Source: DATFVJ01 sp963712955 | GTDB taxonomy: Bacteria; Actinomycetota; Actinomycetes; Streptosporangiales; Streptosporangiaceae | Direction of reading: 5' to 3' | DNA length: 64,000 nucleotides | NCBI GenBank assembly: GCA_963712955.1 | Contig: CAVQKF010000014.1 | Span: forward strand, 248,001 to 312,000 | Part shown: one piece after another, positions 1 through 8,681 of the stretch | Layout: the number at the start of each line of letters is the position of its first letter | Position numbering within the stretch: position 1 is the first letter of the stretch | Made by a program: the position numbers and the translations under genes | Notes under the pieces: model-generated | What the model was told of the DNA's origin: nothing | The model's input: the letters and a program-made list of their open reading frames with translations, nothing else | Database searches by the model: none

Positions 1-781
1 GCTGATCCTGGCCGCCCCGGCCGCGGCCGGGGTGTGGTCCGGCTGGGTCGGCATCGCGCAGAAGACCGGGTTCGGGCTGGTCTCCCCGCTACCGGGCATC
101 CTGCCGTCCCTGCACCTGGACACGTCCATCACCCTGCCCGTCGGCGTCGAGGCGTACGCCGCGTACGCTCTGCGTGCCTGGCTGGCCCGGCGAGCCCTCG
201 ATCAGCGGCCGGACCCGCCGGTTCGCCAAGTGGTCCGCGATCTGCTCCTTCGCGCTCGGCATGGCCGGACAGGTGGCCTACCACCTCCTCGCCCAGGCCG
301 GGACGGCGCGGGCACCGTGGCCCGTCACCATGATCGTGTCCTGCCTGCCGGTCCTGGTCCTGGCCATGGGGACCACGCTGGCCCATATGCTGCGCGCCGA
401 TGCCGACGCCGCAGCGGACGCACCGGACAACGGGACCGGAGGACCAGCAGTATCACAGTCCCCAGCATGGTCCGCCGAGGACCAGGTAGGGGCGGCCCAG
501 GACCAGGCCGCACCCCAGGCGCCCCTGGCCGGGTCCGGTCCTTCCGCAGGGACCACGACGCCAGGGCGGCAGCATCAAGCCCGGCGGGCATCGGCCAGGC
601 ACGCGTGGCCGCCGACAGGCTTGCAGCGGCGGGAAGGCCGGTATCCAGACGGGCCCTGCGCAGCGAAGGAATCAGGGGCTCCAATCAGGCCCCGAACGCT
701 CTGGCGCGCACGATCAACGCCGAGCTGGCGGGCACAGCGGTTCTCCCCGCCAGACCCGGCAACGCTGTGGTGCGAGCCTGA
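1..781 (+). pseudogene. DUF2637 (SpdB-like) plasmid-transfer membrane protein, frameshifted and 5'-partial
   Basis: The gene enters from before the window. The first part (frame 2) has the conserved stretch SGWVGIAQKTGFG, then ITLPVGVEAYAAYALRAWL. The family sequence continues in frame 3 with SGRTRRFAKWSA, GQVAYHLLAQAGTARAPWPV and a last hydrophobic segment ending LAHMLRAD. It then returns to frame 2 for the C-terminal GRPVSRRALRSEGIRGSN block, ending at the stop at 781. Two shifts are needed, near 180-205 and between about 430 and 560. Such membrane proteins are common on actinobacterial conjugative plasmids and integrative elements and are linked to DNA spread. No single frame gives a full product, so this is a broken gene or carries assembly errors. 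Family assignment is from remembered motifs. Confidence 0.75.
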
Positions 782-911
782 TCCTGCGGAGGCGCCTCTG
801 CAGCTGTCAGCCCGGCCACGACCGGCTGCCGGGAGGCAACCTCGCGGGTATGGTCGCTTACGTCAGCGACCGAAGGCTTGGATGGGGCCTCCGCCGTGGC
901 GGGAGGGCTGA

Positions 912-1682
912 GTGACAGAGGACTCAAAGCGGATTCCCCCGGCACCGTGTCCAGGCGATCCGCACAACTGCGAGTTGCTGCTCAGGTCCCAGGAGGCGTA
1001 CCAGGAACGCTGCGCACAGGCGGGAATCTCCGGTCACGAGGCGATCGTGAGCGCGATGGCCGTCGGCCTGGTCATCGACGTCTGGCGGAACGGGCCGGTC
1101 GAAGACATGCACTGCGGCAAGCGCGGCCCGGACGATGCCGCGATGTTCGCCGAATCGACATCACTTCACGAGCAGGCTGTCACGGCCCTCACTGCCGACA
1201 ACCGCCCGATCGGCCTGCTGGAGTTCGAGGATCATCTCCTGGATCGCGAACGCCCGTGGGCGGGAACCGGCGGCAAGACCCTCAAAGACCTCGGCTACGG
1301 CTTCCTGGGACAGTATCGCCGGCACGTGAAGGATCACATCAACAGGCTGCTGAACCTCGGCCATCACACCTGCATCGCCGATCCGCTCGAACCCCTCCTG
1401 CTCACCACCGCCCTCCTGTACGGCCGCGATCACAAAGGCATGCCAAGGTGGCCCGTTATCGTCGAGCGCATCGGCATCCTCCTGGCCGATCCAGCGCATG
1501 CCGAATGGGGACAGGACGGCCAAGGTGTCCGGGCTCTCGCGCAGATGCCACAGGAGACGCCCTCGCCGGAAGGACTGACCGCCGCCCTCTTGAGCGCCCC
1601 GTCCAGCCTCCCCGTAACGGTCCTGGAGTGGCTGAGTCACAATCTGCTGTACTGCGCGGCGCCACCAAGATCTGCCCAGTGA
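912..1682 (+). CDS. Hypothetical actinobacterial protein, 256 aa
   Basis: The GTG start lies directly after a TGA stop of the upstream frame and behind a purine run (GGGAGGG, 901-907), so the start is well supported. The product is soluble-looking and acidic, with no signal peptide or membrane segment. It opens with a short region containing a CPGDPHNC pair of cysteines, then a mostly helical body with the pieces GYGFLGQYRRHVKDHINRLL and HKGMPRWPVIVERIG. I recognise no catalytic motif. It follows a plasmid-transfer type gene in the same direction, so a role in the accessory element is possible but not shown. Confidence 0.7.
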   Translation: MTEDSKRIPPAPCPGDPHNCELLLRSQEAYQERCAQAGISGHEAIVSAMAVGLVIDVWRNGPVEDMHCGKRGPDDAAMFAESTSLHEQAVTALTADNRPIGLLEFEDHLLDRERPWAGTGGKTLKDLGYGFLGQYRRHVKDHINRLLNLGHHTCIADPLEPLLLTTALLYGRDHKGMPRWPVIVERIGILLADPAHAEWGQDGQGVRALAQMPQETPSPEGLTAALLSAPSSLPVTVLEWLSHNLLYCAAPPRSAQ

Positions 1683-1910
1683 CGGGTTACGAGGTTGACG
1701 CCGTGGCTAAGGGCCGTTCTGGGACGCGGTTCCGGCGGCGCTGCCACCGCTCGCCCGCCTTCGTCTGATATGGCCAGCAGCCACCCTCACCCGGGCTGCG
1801 CCGCTTCCTGCTGACACTCACGGCCGCCCCTCCCCCGGCGCGGTCAGCGTGCATAGTGGCGGTCCCGGCGACGGCGATCAGGGTAATGAGCTTGTCCTCA
1901 AGAGCCTTGA

Positions 1911-2320
1911 ATGCCGGGTGCATCACGATCGGCCTTCGACGGGTTGGCACGCCTGCTCTCGCCGCAGCGTGCCCCGGTGCCCATCCCTCCCGCGCCCGCC
2001 GCACCGGATCCCGCGCAAGAGCCCGCGGCCGGGACGCTCACATGCCAGGCAGTCAGCCACGCCGTCGCCGTGCTCAGCGCACACCTCAACCACGAGCCCG
2101 CCCCGGCACCGGCCGCGGCGCCCGCGGCCGTCGAGCGGATCCTTGTGATCATGGCTGCATCCGCGCTCGCCGCCGCCCTGACCCCGGACGGCGCCAGAGC
2201 TACCTGCAGGCGATCGGGCTGAGCGCGCTCGAGGGCGAAACCTGGGGCGGGGCGGCCCGCCCGCCCTCCGGTGATGCCCGGTTGCCGCAACGGCATGGAC
2301 TCCGCAACCAGCGTCACTAG
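1911..2320 (+). pseudogene. Possible small hypothetical protein, frameshifted
   Basis: Frame 3 from 1911 reads as a plausible small protein (SAFDGLARLLSPQ, then AVERILVIMAASALAAALTPDG). Near 2190-2200 the sensible sequence moves to frame 2 as SYLQAIGLSALEGETWGG and runs to a stop at 2320. The protein-like codon pattern in both halves suggests one small gene with a single-base shift. I do not recognise the family, and the whole call could be chance in GC-rich DNA. Confidence 0.3.
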
Positions 2321-2327
2321 TTGACGC

Positions 2328-2870
2328 CATGGTGCACGTGGTGGCCCGTCATCGGACGGAATCTGGGACGCGCAAGGAGGCGGGACGCATGCCCGCTGGC
2401 CCGGCGTCAAACCGGCCCATCGGATACAACCTGGGACACGCAAGGGCCGGATACGGGCCGCTTGCCCGCGTCAACCACCATGGCCGCGCCAACCCTGCCG
2501 GCCACCCTGCCCGCCCGGCACGCGGCAGGATGGCGGCATGGTGCACACCGAATCTCCCGCCACACATGGTGCACGCCGATGGCCCGCGCGGCGCACCCTC
2601 GCCCCCGACGTTGCGCTGATGCTCTTCGCGGCCCGCCGCGACCGCGGATGGTCAGTCCGCGAAGCCGCCCGCCGCATCGGATGCGCCCCAGGCTCAGTCA
2701 TCTACTGGGAGTACGCACGCCGCGCCCTGTCCACCGACATGGCCGAGGCCGTCATCGCCGCGTACGGCCTGCCGCCCCGCGACGCTGACAGGCTGCGGCC
2801 GCGGCCGTGCGCGACGTCTGCCGCGCGTCGCCGCTGAGGGCCGCCCTCTGAGTGTTAGGCCATGGTGCAC
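2328..2870. repeat. Four copies of the 10-mer CATGGTGCAC around a small HTH gene
   Basis: Exact copies start at 2328, 2537, 2565 and 2861. The second contains the start codon of the helix-turn-helix gene at 2538, the third lies 28 bp inside it and the fourth lies just past its stop. The core GTGCAC is a palindrome. Placement at the start and both flanks suggests operator sites for the encoded DNA-binding protein, but this is inference. Confidence 0.5.
2538..2837 (+). CDS. Small XRE-like helix-turn-helix DNA-binding protein, 99 aa
   Basis: After a basic N-terminal stretch of about 30 residues comes a single helix-turn-helix of the XRE type: LMLFAARRDRGWSVREAARR, then IGCAPGSVIYWEYARRALS, then TDMAEAVIAAYGL. 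Helix 2 (SVREAARRIG) and recognition helix 3 (APGSVIYWEYA) are clear. No other domain is present, so it is probably a small regulator of the accessory region. The ATG at 2538 has a weak purine run upstream. The last 15 residues are very arginine-rich; a one-base change there would give a more typical tail, so the exact C-terminus is uncertain. Confidence 0.7.
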   Translation: MVHTESPATHGARRWPARRTLAPDVALMLFAARRDRGWSVREAARRIGCAPGSVIYWEYARRALSTDMAEAVIAAYGLPPRDADRLRPRPCATSAARRR

Positions 2871-2897
2871 CGCGTATCTGCCCTTCCGGGCTGACAA

Positions 2898-3140
2898 TCA
2901 GCCCGCTGCCACGTCCCGGCGCCCAAGGTGCCGGTAGATGGTCGGCCGGCTGACCCCGAACATGTCGCCGATCTGCTCAACGGTGTGCGTCCTGGCGTCG
3001 TACAGGTCACGGGCGACCTTGACCTGATCTGGGGTGAGCTTGCGCTTCGGGCCGCCGGTACGGCCGCGGGCGCGGGCCGCGGCGAGTCCCTCGTGCGTGC
3101 CCTCAACGATCAGTTCCCGCTGGAATTCGTCGATCGCGCC
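2898..3140 (-). pseudogene. C-terminal fragment of a serine recombinase (resolvase/invertase)
   Basis: The last 80 codons of this minus-strand frame read DEFQRELIVEGTHEGLAAAR, a GRTGGPKRKLT linker, then the resolvase helix-turn-helix (HTVEQIGDMFGVSRPTIYRH). This is the end of the catalytic domain helix plus the DNA-binding domain of resolvase/invertase-type recombinases. The catalytic serine domain that should precede it is missing: the sequence further upstream in the same frame is proline- and glycine-rich and unrelated. It is therefore a relic, consistent with an old integrative or transposon module here. Confidence 0.8.
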
Positions 3141-3242
3141 TGGGGCGCCTGGGCCGGATCTGGGCACATTTCGGGCTGAGCATGCGGTCGGCGAGGGCGA
3201 GCTTCCGGTCCGACCCTCCGCGTAAGGCTTGCCTGGCGGCAA

Positions 3243-3503
3243 GTGGCAGCCGGGGTCGAGGGCCGCTGCTGGCCGAGGCGGTGCGCCGCGGACGCCGAGC
3301 ATTATCGGTGCGCCCAGCGCTGCTACAGCGCCACCTGTCCGGAGCGTGGCAACGGCAGGTACATGGGCTGGACGTGCGACGATCTCGCGAGCGGGGAGAT
3401 CAGGGTTCACCCGTACCGGCCAGGTGTCCATGCCATGTGCGGTCAGATGCCCATACGACTGTCGGCTATCCGACCGCTAACTTCGCGGCCAGATGACCAC
3501 TAA
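3243..3503 (+). other. Cysteine-rich open frame of unknown nature, 86 codons
   Basis: This frame reads RCAQRCYSATCPERGNGRYM, then GWTCDDLASGEIRVHPYRPG and an HAMC tail. The four cysteines and aromatic residues look more protein-like than the neighbouring frames. It overlaps the start of the ATPase gene at 3493 by 11 bases. No family is recognised and there is no convincing ribosome site, so it may be a fragment or chance. Confidence 0.2.
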
Positions 3504-4785
3504 ACCGGCCCCGGCGGGTAATACTGCTGTCGTGGATCACACCGTGGGCCTGGTGCCCCGACACGCTGAGAAGCTGGTAGCGGAAGCGCTCGGCGACACC
3601 CGGGTCGTCACGCTGAACGGTGCCAGGCAGGCGGGCAAGAGCACGCTGGCCCGGCTCGCCGCCCAAGCCAGCCCGCACGCATTGGTCCGCTTGCTGGACG
3701 ACCCGGCCACCTTGCGCGCGGCCCGCGATGATCCCGCGGGCTTCGTCGACCACGACGGGCTCCTGGTGATCGACGAGGTTCAGCTCGCACCCGAGCTCTT
3801 CCGCTCGATCAAGGTGGCCGTGGACACCGATCCACGCCCGGGACGGTTCTTGCTCACCGGATCGGCACAGGTGCTAGCGCTGCGCCAACTCCCCGACGCA
3901 CTGCCAGGCCGGATGGAAATCGTCGAGCTGTGGCCGTTCTCCCAGGGCGAGATCGATCGATGCCGTGACGCTTTCATCGACGCGGCATTCGCTCACGGCC
4001 CGGCCTTGTCGCGGACTTCCGCACTGCGCAAGCGCGACTACCTCGAACGGGTCGTTCGCGGCGGCTACCCCGAGGCGGTCCGCCGGTCCCCGCGCCGCCG
4101 CGCGGCCTTCTTCGACTCCTACCTGACCAGCCTCATCGAACGCGACGTCAAGGAACTAGCGGCGATCGAGCGGCGCGGTGATCTGCGCCGCCTGCTGGCC
4201 CTGCTGGCCGGGCACTCCGGCTGCCTTCTCGTACCAGCGACGCTCGCGGCAGAATCCGGCATCCCCCGGACTACGCTGAACCGGTATCTCGAACTGCTGA
4301 CGGCAGTCTTCCTCATCAAGCAAATCCCCGCATGGTCGGCGGGCCAGACCCGGCGGGCCATCGGCACACCCAAGCTGGCATTCGCCGACACCGGCATCGC
4401 CTGCAACCTGCTCGGCCAGGACGCCACCCGCCTCGGTGAACCAGACGGGGCAGCAGGACCGATGATTGAGACCTTTGTCATGATGGAGCTTGCCCGCCAG
4501 CTCACGTGGTCTTCCGAACGTGCCCGCCTCCATCACTACCGCACCAAGGACCGAGTCGAGGTGGATGCAGTCCTTCAGACCCCGGACGGCCGGGTAGTGG
4601 CGATCGAAGTAAAAGCCGGTGCCACCATCCGCGCCGAGGACCTGGCTGGTCTGCGCCACCTCTCCCAAAGACTGGACACCCGGTTCGTCGCCGGATACGT
4701 GCTCTACACCGGGCAGCAGACCCTCCCCTTCGGAGACCGTCTCCGCGCCCTCCCCATCGACTCCCTCTGGCACGCCGCCCCGTGA
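3493..4785 (+). CDS. AAA ATPase with DUF4143 domain, 430 aa
   Basis: A P-loop ATPase of the AAA_14/DUF4143 type. Walker A is GARQAGKST (residues 43-51), Walker B is LLVIDEVQ (90-97), and LLTGSAQ (about 120-126) is a sensor-like motif. The middle region (FDSYLTSLIERDVKELAAIE) and a winged-helix-like part follow. The C-terminal DUF4143 half carries VEVDAVL and VVAIEVKAG, the pattern of a PD-(D/E)xK-type fold. Members are common and mostly uncharacterised, often in mobile or defence-rich DNA. Length is typical. The ATG at 3493 lacks a clear ribosome site, and the in-frame GTG at 3532 is an alternative. It stands alone between a recombinase relic and a convergent gene. Confidence 0.85.
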   Translation: MTTKPAPAGNTAVVDHTVGLVPRHAEKLVAEALGDTRVVTLNGARQAGKSTLARLAAQASPHALVRLLDDPATLRAARDDPAGFVDHDGLLVIDEVQLAPELFRSIKVAVDTDPRPGRFLLTGSAQVLALRQLPDALPGRMEIVELWPFSQGEIDRCRDAFIDAAFAHGPALSRTSALRKRDYLERVVRGGYPEAVRRSPRRRAAFFDSYLTSLIERDVKELAAIERRGDLRRLLALLAGHSGCLLVPATLAAESGIPRTTLNRYLELLTAVFLIKQIPAWSAGQTRRAIGTPKLAFADTGIACNLLGQDATRLGEPDGAAGPMIETFVMMELARQLTWSSERARLHHYRTKDRVEVDAVLQTPDGRVVAIEVKAGATIRAEDLAGLRHLSQRLDTRFVAGYVLYTGQQTLPFGDRLRALPIDSLWHAAP

Positions 4786-5040
4786 CGCGCCCTGCTGGGC
4801 TGGCAGCGAATCCCTACATCACCGCCAGCCCTGCCCGCTTCGCCAGAACAGATGCGTACTGGCCAAGTTCGGCCTCGGACACTCTCGAAATGCCAACGGG
4901 GGAGAGTCGTCCAGGCGCGCCTCGGCGACGACGGTCCGGTCTGTGGCTGGTAGGTGAACCTGAGGCCGAGTTGCGTAGATCTGCGCCTTGTCGGCGGGTT
5001 CGGCAGCGCGGACGACCGCGAGCCTAGCCGACAGCCGCGG

Positions 5041-6748
5041 TCACTCCTCCTCGCCGAGGTCCTCGCCGAGGGCGGCCAGTCCGCGGTTGACCTTGGCCAG
5101 GCTGAACGGCCGGGATTCTTCTGGCTCATCCTCCGACCAGTACTCGACCGGTGAGTCGCCCTTGAACTCGACGCAGACCGGGTAGTCCCGCCCCGGGTCA
5201 CGCTCAAACGTCTTCTCCAGCGTGATCTCGTGCTCCCAGCAGGCGCCGAGGTCATACGTGTAGGTGATCCTCCTGGCGCCCGGCACCAGGGCGTCCTGCA
5301 CCCGAACCTCCTCCTCGTCCCCGGCCCCTTCCAGGTTCACGAACGGGTCGGCGTACTGCACTCTTCCCCACGGCGAAGACGTGCAGATGGTCGCCGTCCC
5401 AGCCGAACAGGACCTGGACGGCTTCGTGCAGGTCACCCAGGGTGGCCCTGATCGGCAGTTGCACCCGCCGCCAGATCGGCGGCCGGGCTCCTGCCAGCGA
5501 GACCTTCAGCTCGGCTACCTGATCAATGCTTCGCGGCGCGCCGGACGCGGCGAACTCGGCCACTGCCCGCGCGACTGCCCCCGCGTCCGGGTGGCCGGTG
5601 GCCCGCACGGCCGCAAGCCGGGCATCAAGGCCCGCCCCGGGCATGTTTTCCCACACCCGGCTGAGCGCCTCATCGGGGCCCTTGTCCGCCAGCGTGGCCG
5701 CGGCAGCCTCCACCCCGAGCCACCGCCAGTCCGCGTCGCCGGGCTCCGGGCCCTGGTCCCAGCCGGCCAGCACGGCGCGGGCGTGCGGGCCGACGCAGGG
5801 TGCCGCCGCCAGCTCGCGCCAGGCCGGCAGCGCGTCCTCCCCCAGCCGTTCGGCCACGCGGACCGCCACGCCGCGCAACAGCGGCGACAGTTCCTCGGCA
5901 GCGGTGAGAATCTCCCGCGCGGCCTCGGCAGCGTCACGCTCCGCCAGCCACCCCCACGCGACATGATCCCGCTGTTCGGCGTCGCTGAACTGGGCAGCCG
6001 CCGCGATCATCTCGCCGACCGGCAGCCCCGGATCGGCCAGCGCAGGCAGGCCGACCGGCAGATGCCCGGCCGCCCAGCGGCCCAGGGGCGTGATCACCGG
6101 CTTGCCGGCATCGCCGGTAACCGCGCCGAACTCGGCCAGCAGCGCGACCACCCCGGCCAGCGGGTTCCCAGTGTCCAGGTCGACGTACCGGTCAACCGCA
6201 TGCATCGGCTCCCAGGACGACTTGTCGTACACGTCGCACAGGTCGCGCAGCGCCTCGGTCACGGCGTGCCAGAGACCGCCCTTCGCGCTCGCCGGCCTGC
6301 GGTCCTCGCCCAGGACCGCAAGGAGCGCGAGCACCAGCAGGCGCACGCTGTCCTCGTCCTGCGGGTACGACTCCGCCGCGCACACCGCGCGCAGGCCCGC
6401 CAGCCATCCGGCCAGCAGTTCGGCATCACCGGATGGCCAGCATCCCAGGGCGGGACCGCCCGTGACCTTCCCCTCGCCGACCTGCAGCAGGCCTGTCGCA
6501 ACCGCGACGCACCAGGGCCGGTGCAACACACGGACGTCGGCCATCGTGCGCACCCGCGGCGGGACGAGCACCCCCAGCGCCGCGCCCGCAGCCGCCACCT
6601 CCGCCTTACGCAGTACCTGCCCGGCTGTCACCCGCCGCGAGCCGGTCCCGATCCACCGGCCCAGCGCGACGGCACGGTCCATGATCATGCACTCGCCCGC
6701 CAGGCGGGCAGCGTCGCGAAGATCATCTCTGGAAGTCATCGTGTCCAC
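5041..6748 (-). pseudogene. pRiA4b ORF-3-like protein with long N-terminal region, one frameshift
   Basis: The first 460 or so codons, from GTG 6748 or ATG 6739, are open and end in the plasmid pRiA4b ORF-3 signature (LKVSLAGARPPIWRRVQLP, then DLHEAVQVLFGWDGDHLHVF). At about 5371 the matching sequence moves one frame over and continues RVQYADPFVNLEG, ITYTYDLGACWEHEITLEK and DYPVCVEFKGDSPVEYW to the stop at 5041. The likely cause is one base in the run GTGGGGAAGAGTG. The N-terminal part is alpha-helical and alanine-rich, as in many actinobacterial members. The family is linked to plasmids and IS1096-type elements; its biochemical role is unknown. Confidence 0.75.
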
Positions 6749-6849
6749 GCCGGGACCCTACCGCCATGGACCACGCTTACCGGCGTGATCCGCGACAGAG
6801 CCGATCTGCCCGCCAAAAATAAACTGACGCGGTAGACGCCCTGATCATG

Positions 6850-6990
6850 GCGGCGGCCGCCTGGCAACGGCCTCCGTGATCCTCACCAGCGACCTCGAGG
6901 ACCTCGTCGCCTACCGAGCGGCACTCGACACACACCGCCAGTCTTTGACCGATTCGCACGCCTGGCCAGGGCCTGGAGTTTCTTTATAGC
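6850..6990 (+). pseudogene. Possible C-terminal scrap of a PIN-domain (VapC-type) toxin
   Basis: In the 314-bp gap upstream of the next gene, one frame reads LATASVILTSDLEDLVAYRA and then ends soon after. The pattern hydrophobic-LTSD-x-(D/E)DL is typical of the last strand and acidic residue of PIN-domain ribonuclease toxins. There is no start, no antitoxin gene and no upstream catalytic aspartates, so if real it is only a relic. The rest of the gap shows nothing else. Confidence 0.3.
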
Positions 6991-7062
6991 TCGCCGGTAC
7001 CGCATGACCCCATGATTGCGCGGATGGATACCCTCGCAGACAACTCAACTCAAGGAGCCTAG

Positions 7063-7518
7063 GTGATGGCCGACAGCCTCGAACGCCGGGTTCTGGCCGC
7101 AGCGAATGCTGCGCTGGACCGCAACGGGTTCGTCGCACCGGTCGACGTGCTGACCGGGCTCGGCTGGCTCCGCACGGAACACGCCGAAGCCTGGAGGCGC
7201 GGACGTGTCCCCTACCTTGAACGGGTCACTGTGGCAAGCCTCGGAAAGCTGAGCAAAGCGCTGCGCATCCTGCGGCGCTGGGCGGAGCGGGGCGGGCTCC
7301 AGCCACGCGAGACCGTCTACGTCTCCTGGACCAAAAGCCGCCAGCGGCTGCGTTTCACCAAGACCGGCGACGAGAACCTGGAGCGTGCCTACCGCACACA
7401 CTGGGTCTCACCCGAACTGGTGGCAGCCAAACGACGCCGAAGGGTAGAGAAATCGCAACCCCGGGCGCGCCAGTGCGCGTCAGCCGTTCGGGATGATGCG
7501 ATCGATTCTTCTCCATAA
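7063..7518 (+). CDS. Hypothetical protein, 151 aa, probably 3'-truncated
   Basis: The ribosome site AAGGAG lies 5-8 bases before the GTG 7063 / ATG 7066 starts. The product begins MADSLERRVLAAANAALDRN and contains GLGWLRTEHAEAWRRGRVPY, LGKLSKALRILRRWAERGGL and RAYRTHWVSPELVAAKRRRR. This resembles the N-terminal half of longer actinobacterial proteins of unknown function. The last 20 residues are unlike the rest and fall in a repeat element shared with 28.4 kb, so the frame has probably lost its natural C-terminal part there. No function can be given. Confidence 0.6.
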   Translation: MMADSLERRVLAAANAALDRNGFVAPVDVLTGLGWLRTEHAEAWRRGRVPYLERVTVASLGKLSKALRILRRWAERGGLQPRETVYVSWTKSRQRLRFTKTGDENLERAYRTHWVSPELVAAKRRRRVEKSQPRARQCASAVRDDAIDSSP

Positions 7519-7539
7519 CGGCTCACGCAGCGTGTCGCG
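7474..7539. repeat. Copy 1 of a dispersed hairpin element
   Basis: About 66 bp resembling 28444-28507. The left arm AGCCGTTCGG (7482-7491) pairs imperfectly with CCATAACGGCT (7513-7523). Both copies are followed by GCAGCGTGTCGCG. The element includes the stop of the upstream gene and lies in a convergent gap, so it could act as a terminator, or it could be the footprint of a small mobile element. Confidence 0.6.
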
Positions 7540-7604
7540 AGCCCGCCGCAACGGGCCCGGGTCCCTGCGGTCCTCGCGAGGTCTGCTTCAGCTCGGAATC
7601 ACTC

Positions 7605-8681
7605 TCAGGGCCTGCGACGCTGCTGCGGAGCAGCCGGTGCGGGCCTGGGTGTCAGACACGACTGACAGCCGAGCCTGGTCTTGCCCGCGACGAGTGTCGC
7701 GGTGCCCGAGCACGAGGGGCACCGCACGGGGGCGAAGGCTGCCGCTGGCAGCAACCAGTCGAACTGAATGGGGTAGCGGCGATCGCCGCGGCGTACGTCG
7801 ACAGGCAGCCGGAGCGACGGCACGTGGATCACGTGCAGCCGGAACGGGCGGATCTCGTGCCGGGCCTCGTACTTTTCGGCGATCTCAACCAGTCGCCTGA
7901 CCTGCTCCTGGCGGGTGCTCCCCAGCCGCGCCTCGAGCACCGGTCTGCGGTCCTCGGGCGCTGACGCCAGGCGTCGTTCGATACCCGTGATCGCGTCGTC
8001 GTAGTACATGGTCGCCCGTGCACGTTCCGCGGTGTGCGCATCTGCCAGCTGCCCCGCCAGCGTCGTACGGCGTGCGGTGGCGGCGTCGTCGATGAGCCGG
8101 TGGGCCTCTGCCAGCGCAAGCAGTAGCCCCTCGGGCGTCGCCATCTCGTCTTTCTCCGAAGCTGGGGCGCGGGACAGCCGGTGCACCACACCGGCGCCGA
8201 CCTCGCGGCGGCTCGGCACATCCACCCATCGTTCCGCCTGTTCCTGGAACCGGTCCTGCGTGGACACCTCAAAGCTGACCAGCGCGCCGACTCGGAGTAC
8301 GGGACGCAGGACCGGCGTCGGCTCACCGACCAGGTCGATCTTGCCGTGGTCAGCGGGAAAGCGGTCGCGTGCCTGGTCGAGCAGGACATCCTTGCCGGGA
8401 GGTACTGAGGCGGGCCGCGCCAGAAGAAGGTGTCCGGCATCGCCACTCGCAAGGACCGACTCAGCGGCCTGGGTCAGAACGGGGTGCCCAGGTCCGAGAA
8501 AGGTAAGACCGTCCTCACGAGCGACATCGGGATCGGTGGCGACGAGGAGTTCCCCGTCCAGGTGGTAGCGTCGGCTCAGCTCGTCTGGGAGTACGACGAC
8601 GGTGCTGTCTCCAGACTGCTCCCACAGGCCACCGCCGGTCTCGACGTGGTGCAGCCAGAAGCGAAGAGCCGAATCGATCAT
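7605..8681 (-). CDS. Zinc-ribbon partner protein of an SNF2 helicase, 358 aa
   Basis: Translationally coupled to the helicase upstream: its ATG overlaps the helicase stop by 4 bases (8678-8681). The first part (TFLGPGHPVLTQAAESVLAS) resembles the region following the helicase core in RapA-like proteins. The middle is a long charged helical stretch (about 185-290), and the C-terminus carries a zinc ribbon with Cys321, Cys324, Cys339 and Cys342 (CPSC and CQSC pairs). It likely forms a complex with the helicase and may supply nucleic-acid or polymerase contact. Function is inferred from the pairing; no enzyme motif is visible. Confidence 0.75.
   Translation of the reverse strand: MIDSALRFWLHHVETGGGLWEQSGDSTVVVLPDELSRRYHLDGELLVATDPDVAREDGLTFLGPGHPVLTQAAESVLASGDAGHLLLARPASVPPGKDVLLDQARDRFPADHGKIDLVGEPTPVLRPVLRVGALVSFEVSTQDRFQEQAERWVDVPSRREVGAGVVHRLSRAPASEKDEMATPEGLLLALAEAHRLIDDAATARRTTLAGQLADAHTAERARATMYYDDAITGIERRLASAPEDRRPVLEARLGSTRQEQVRRLVEIAEKYEARHEIRPFRLHVIHVPSLRLPVDVRRGDRRYPIQFDWLLPAAAFAPVRCPSCSGTATLVAGKTRLGCQSCLTPRPAPAAPQQRRRP

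Noticed and set aside
5264..6835. Long 523-codon plus-strand open frame
   Set aside because: It is the shadow of the minus-strand pRiA4b-ORF3-type gene; composition is arginine/proline/glutamine-rich with no domain.
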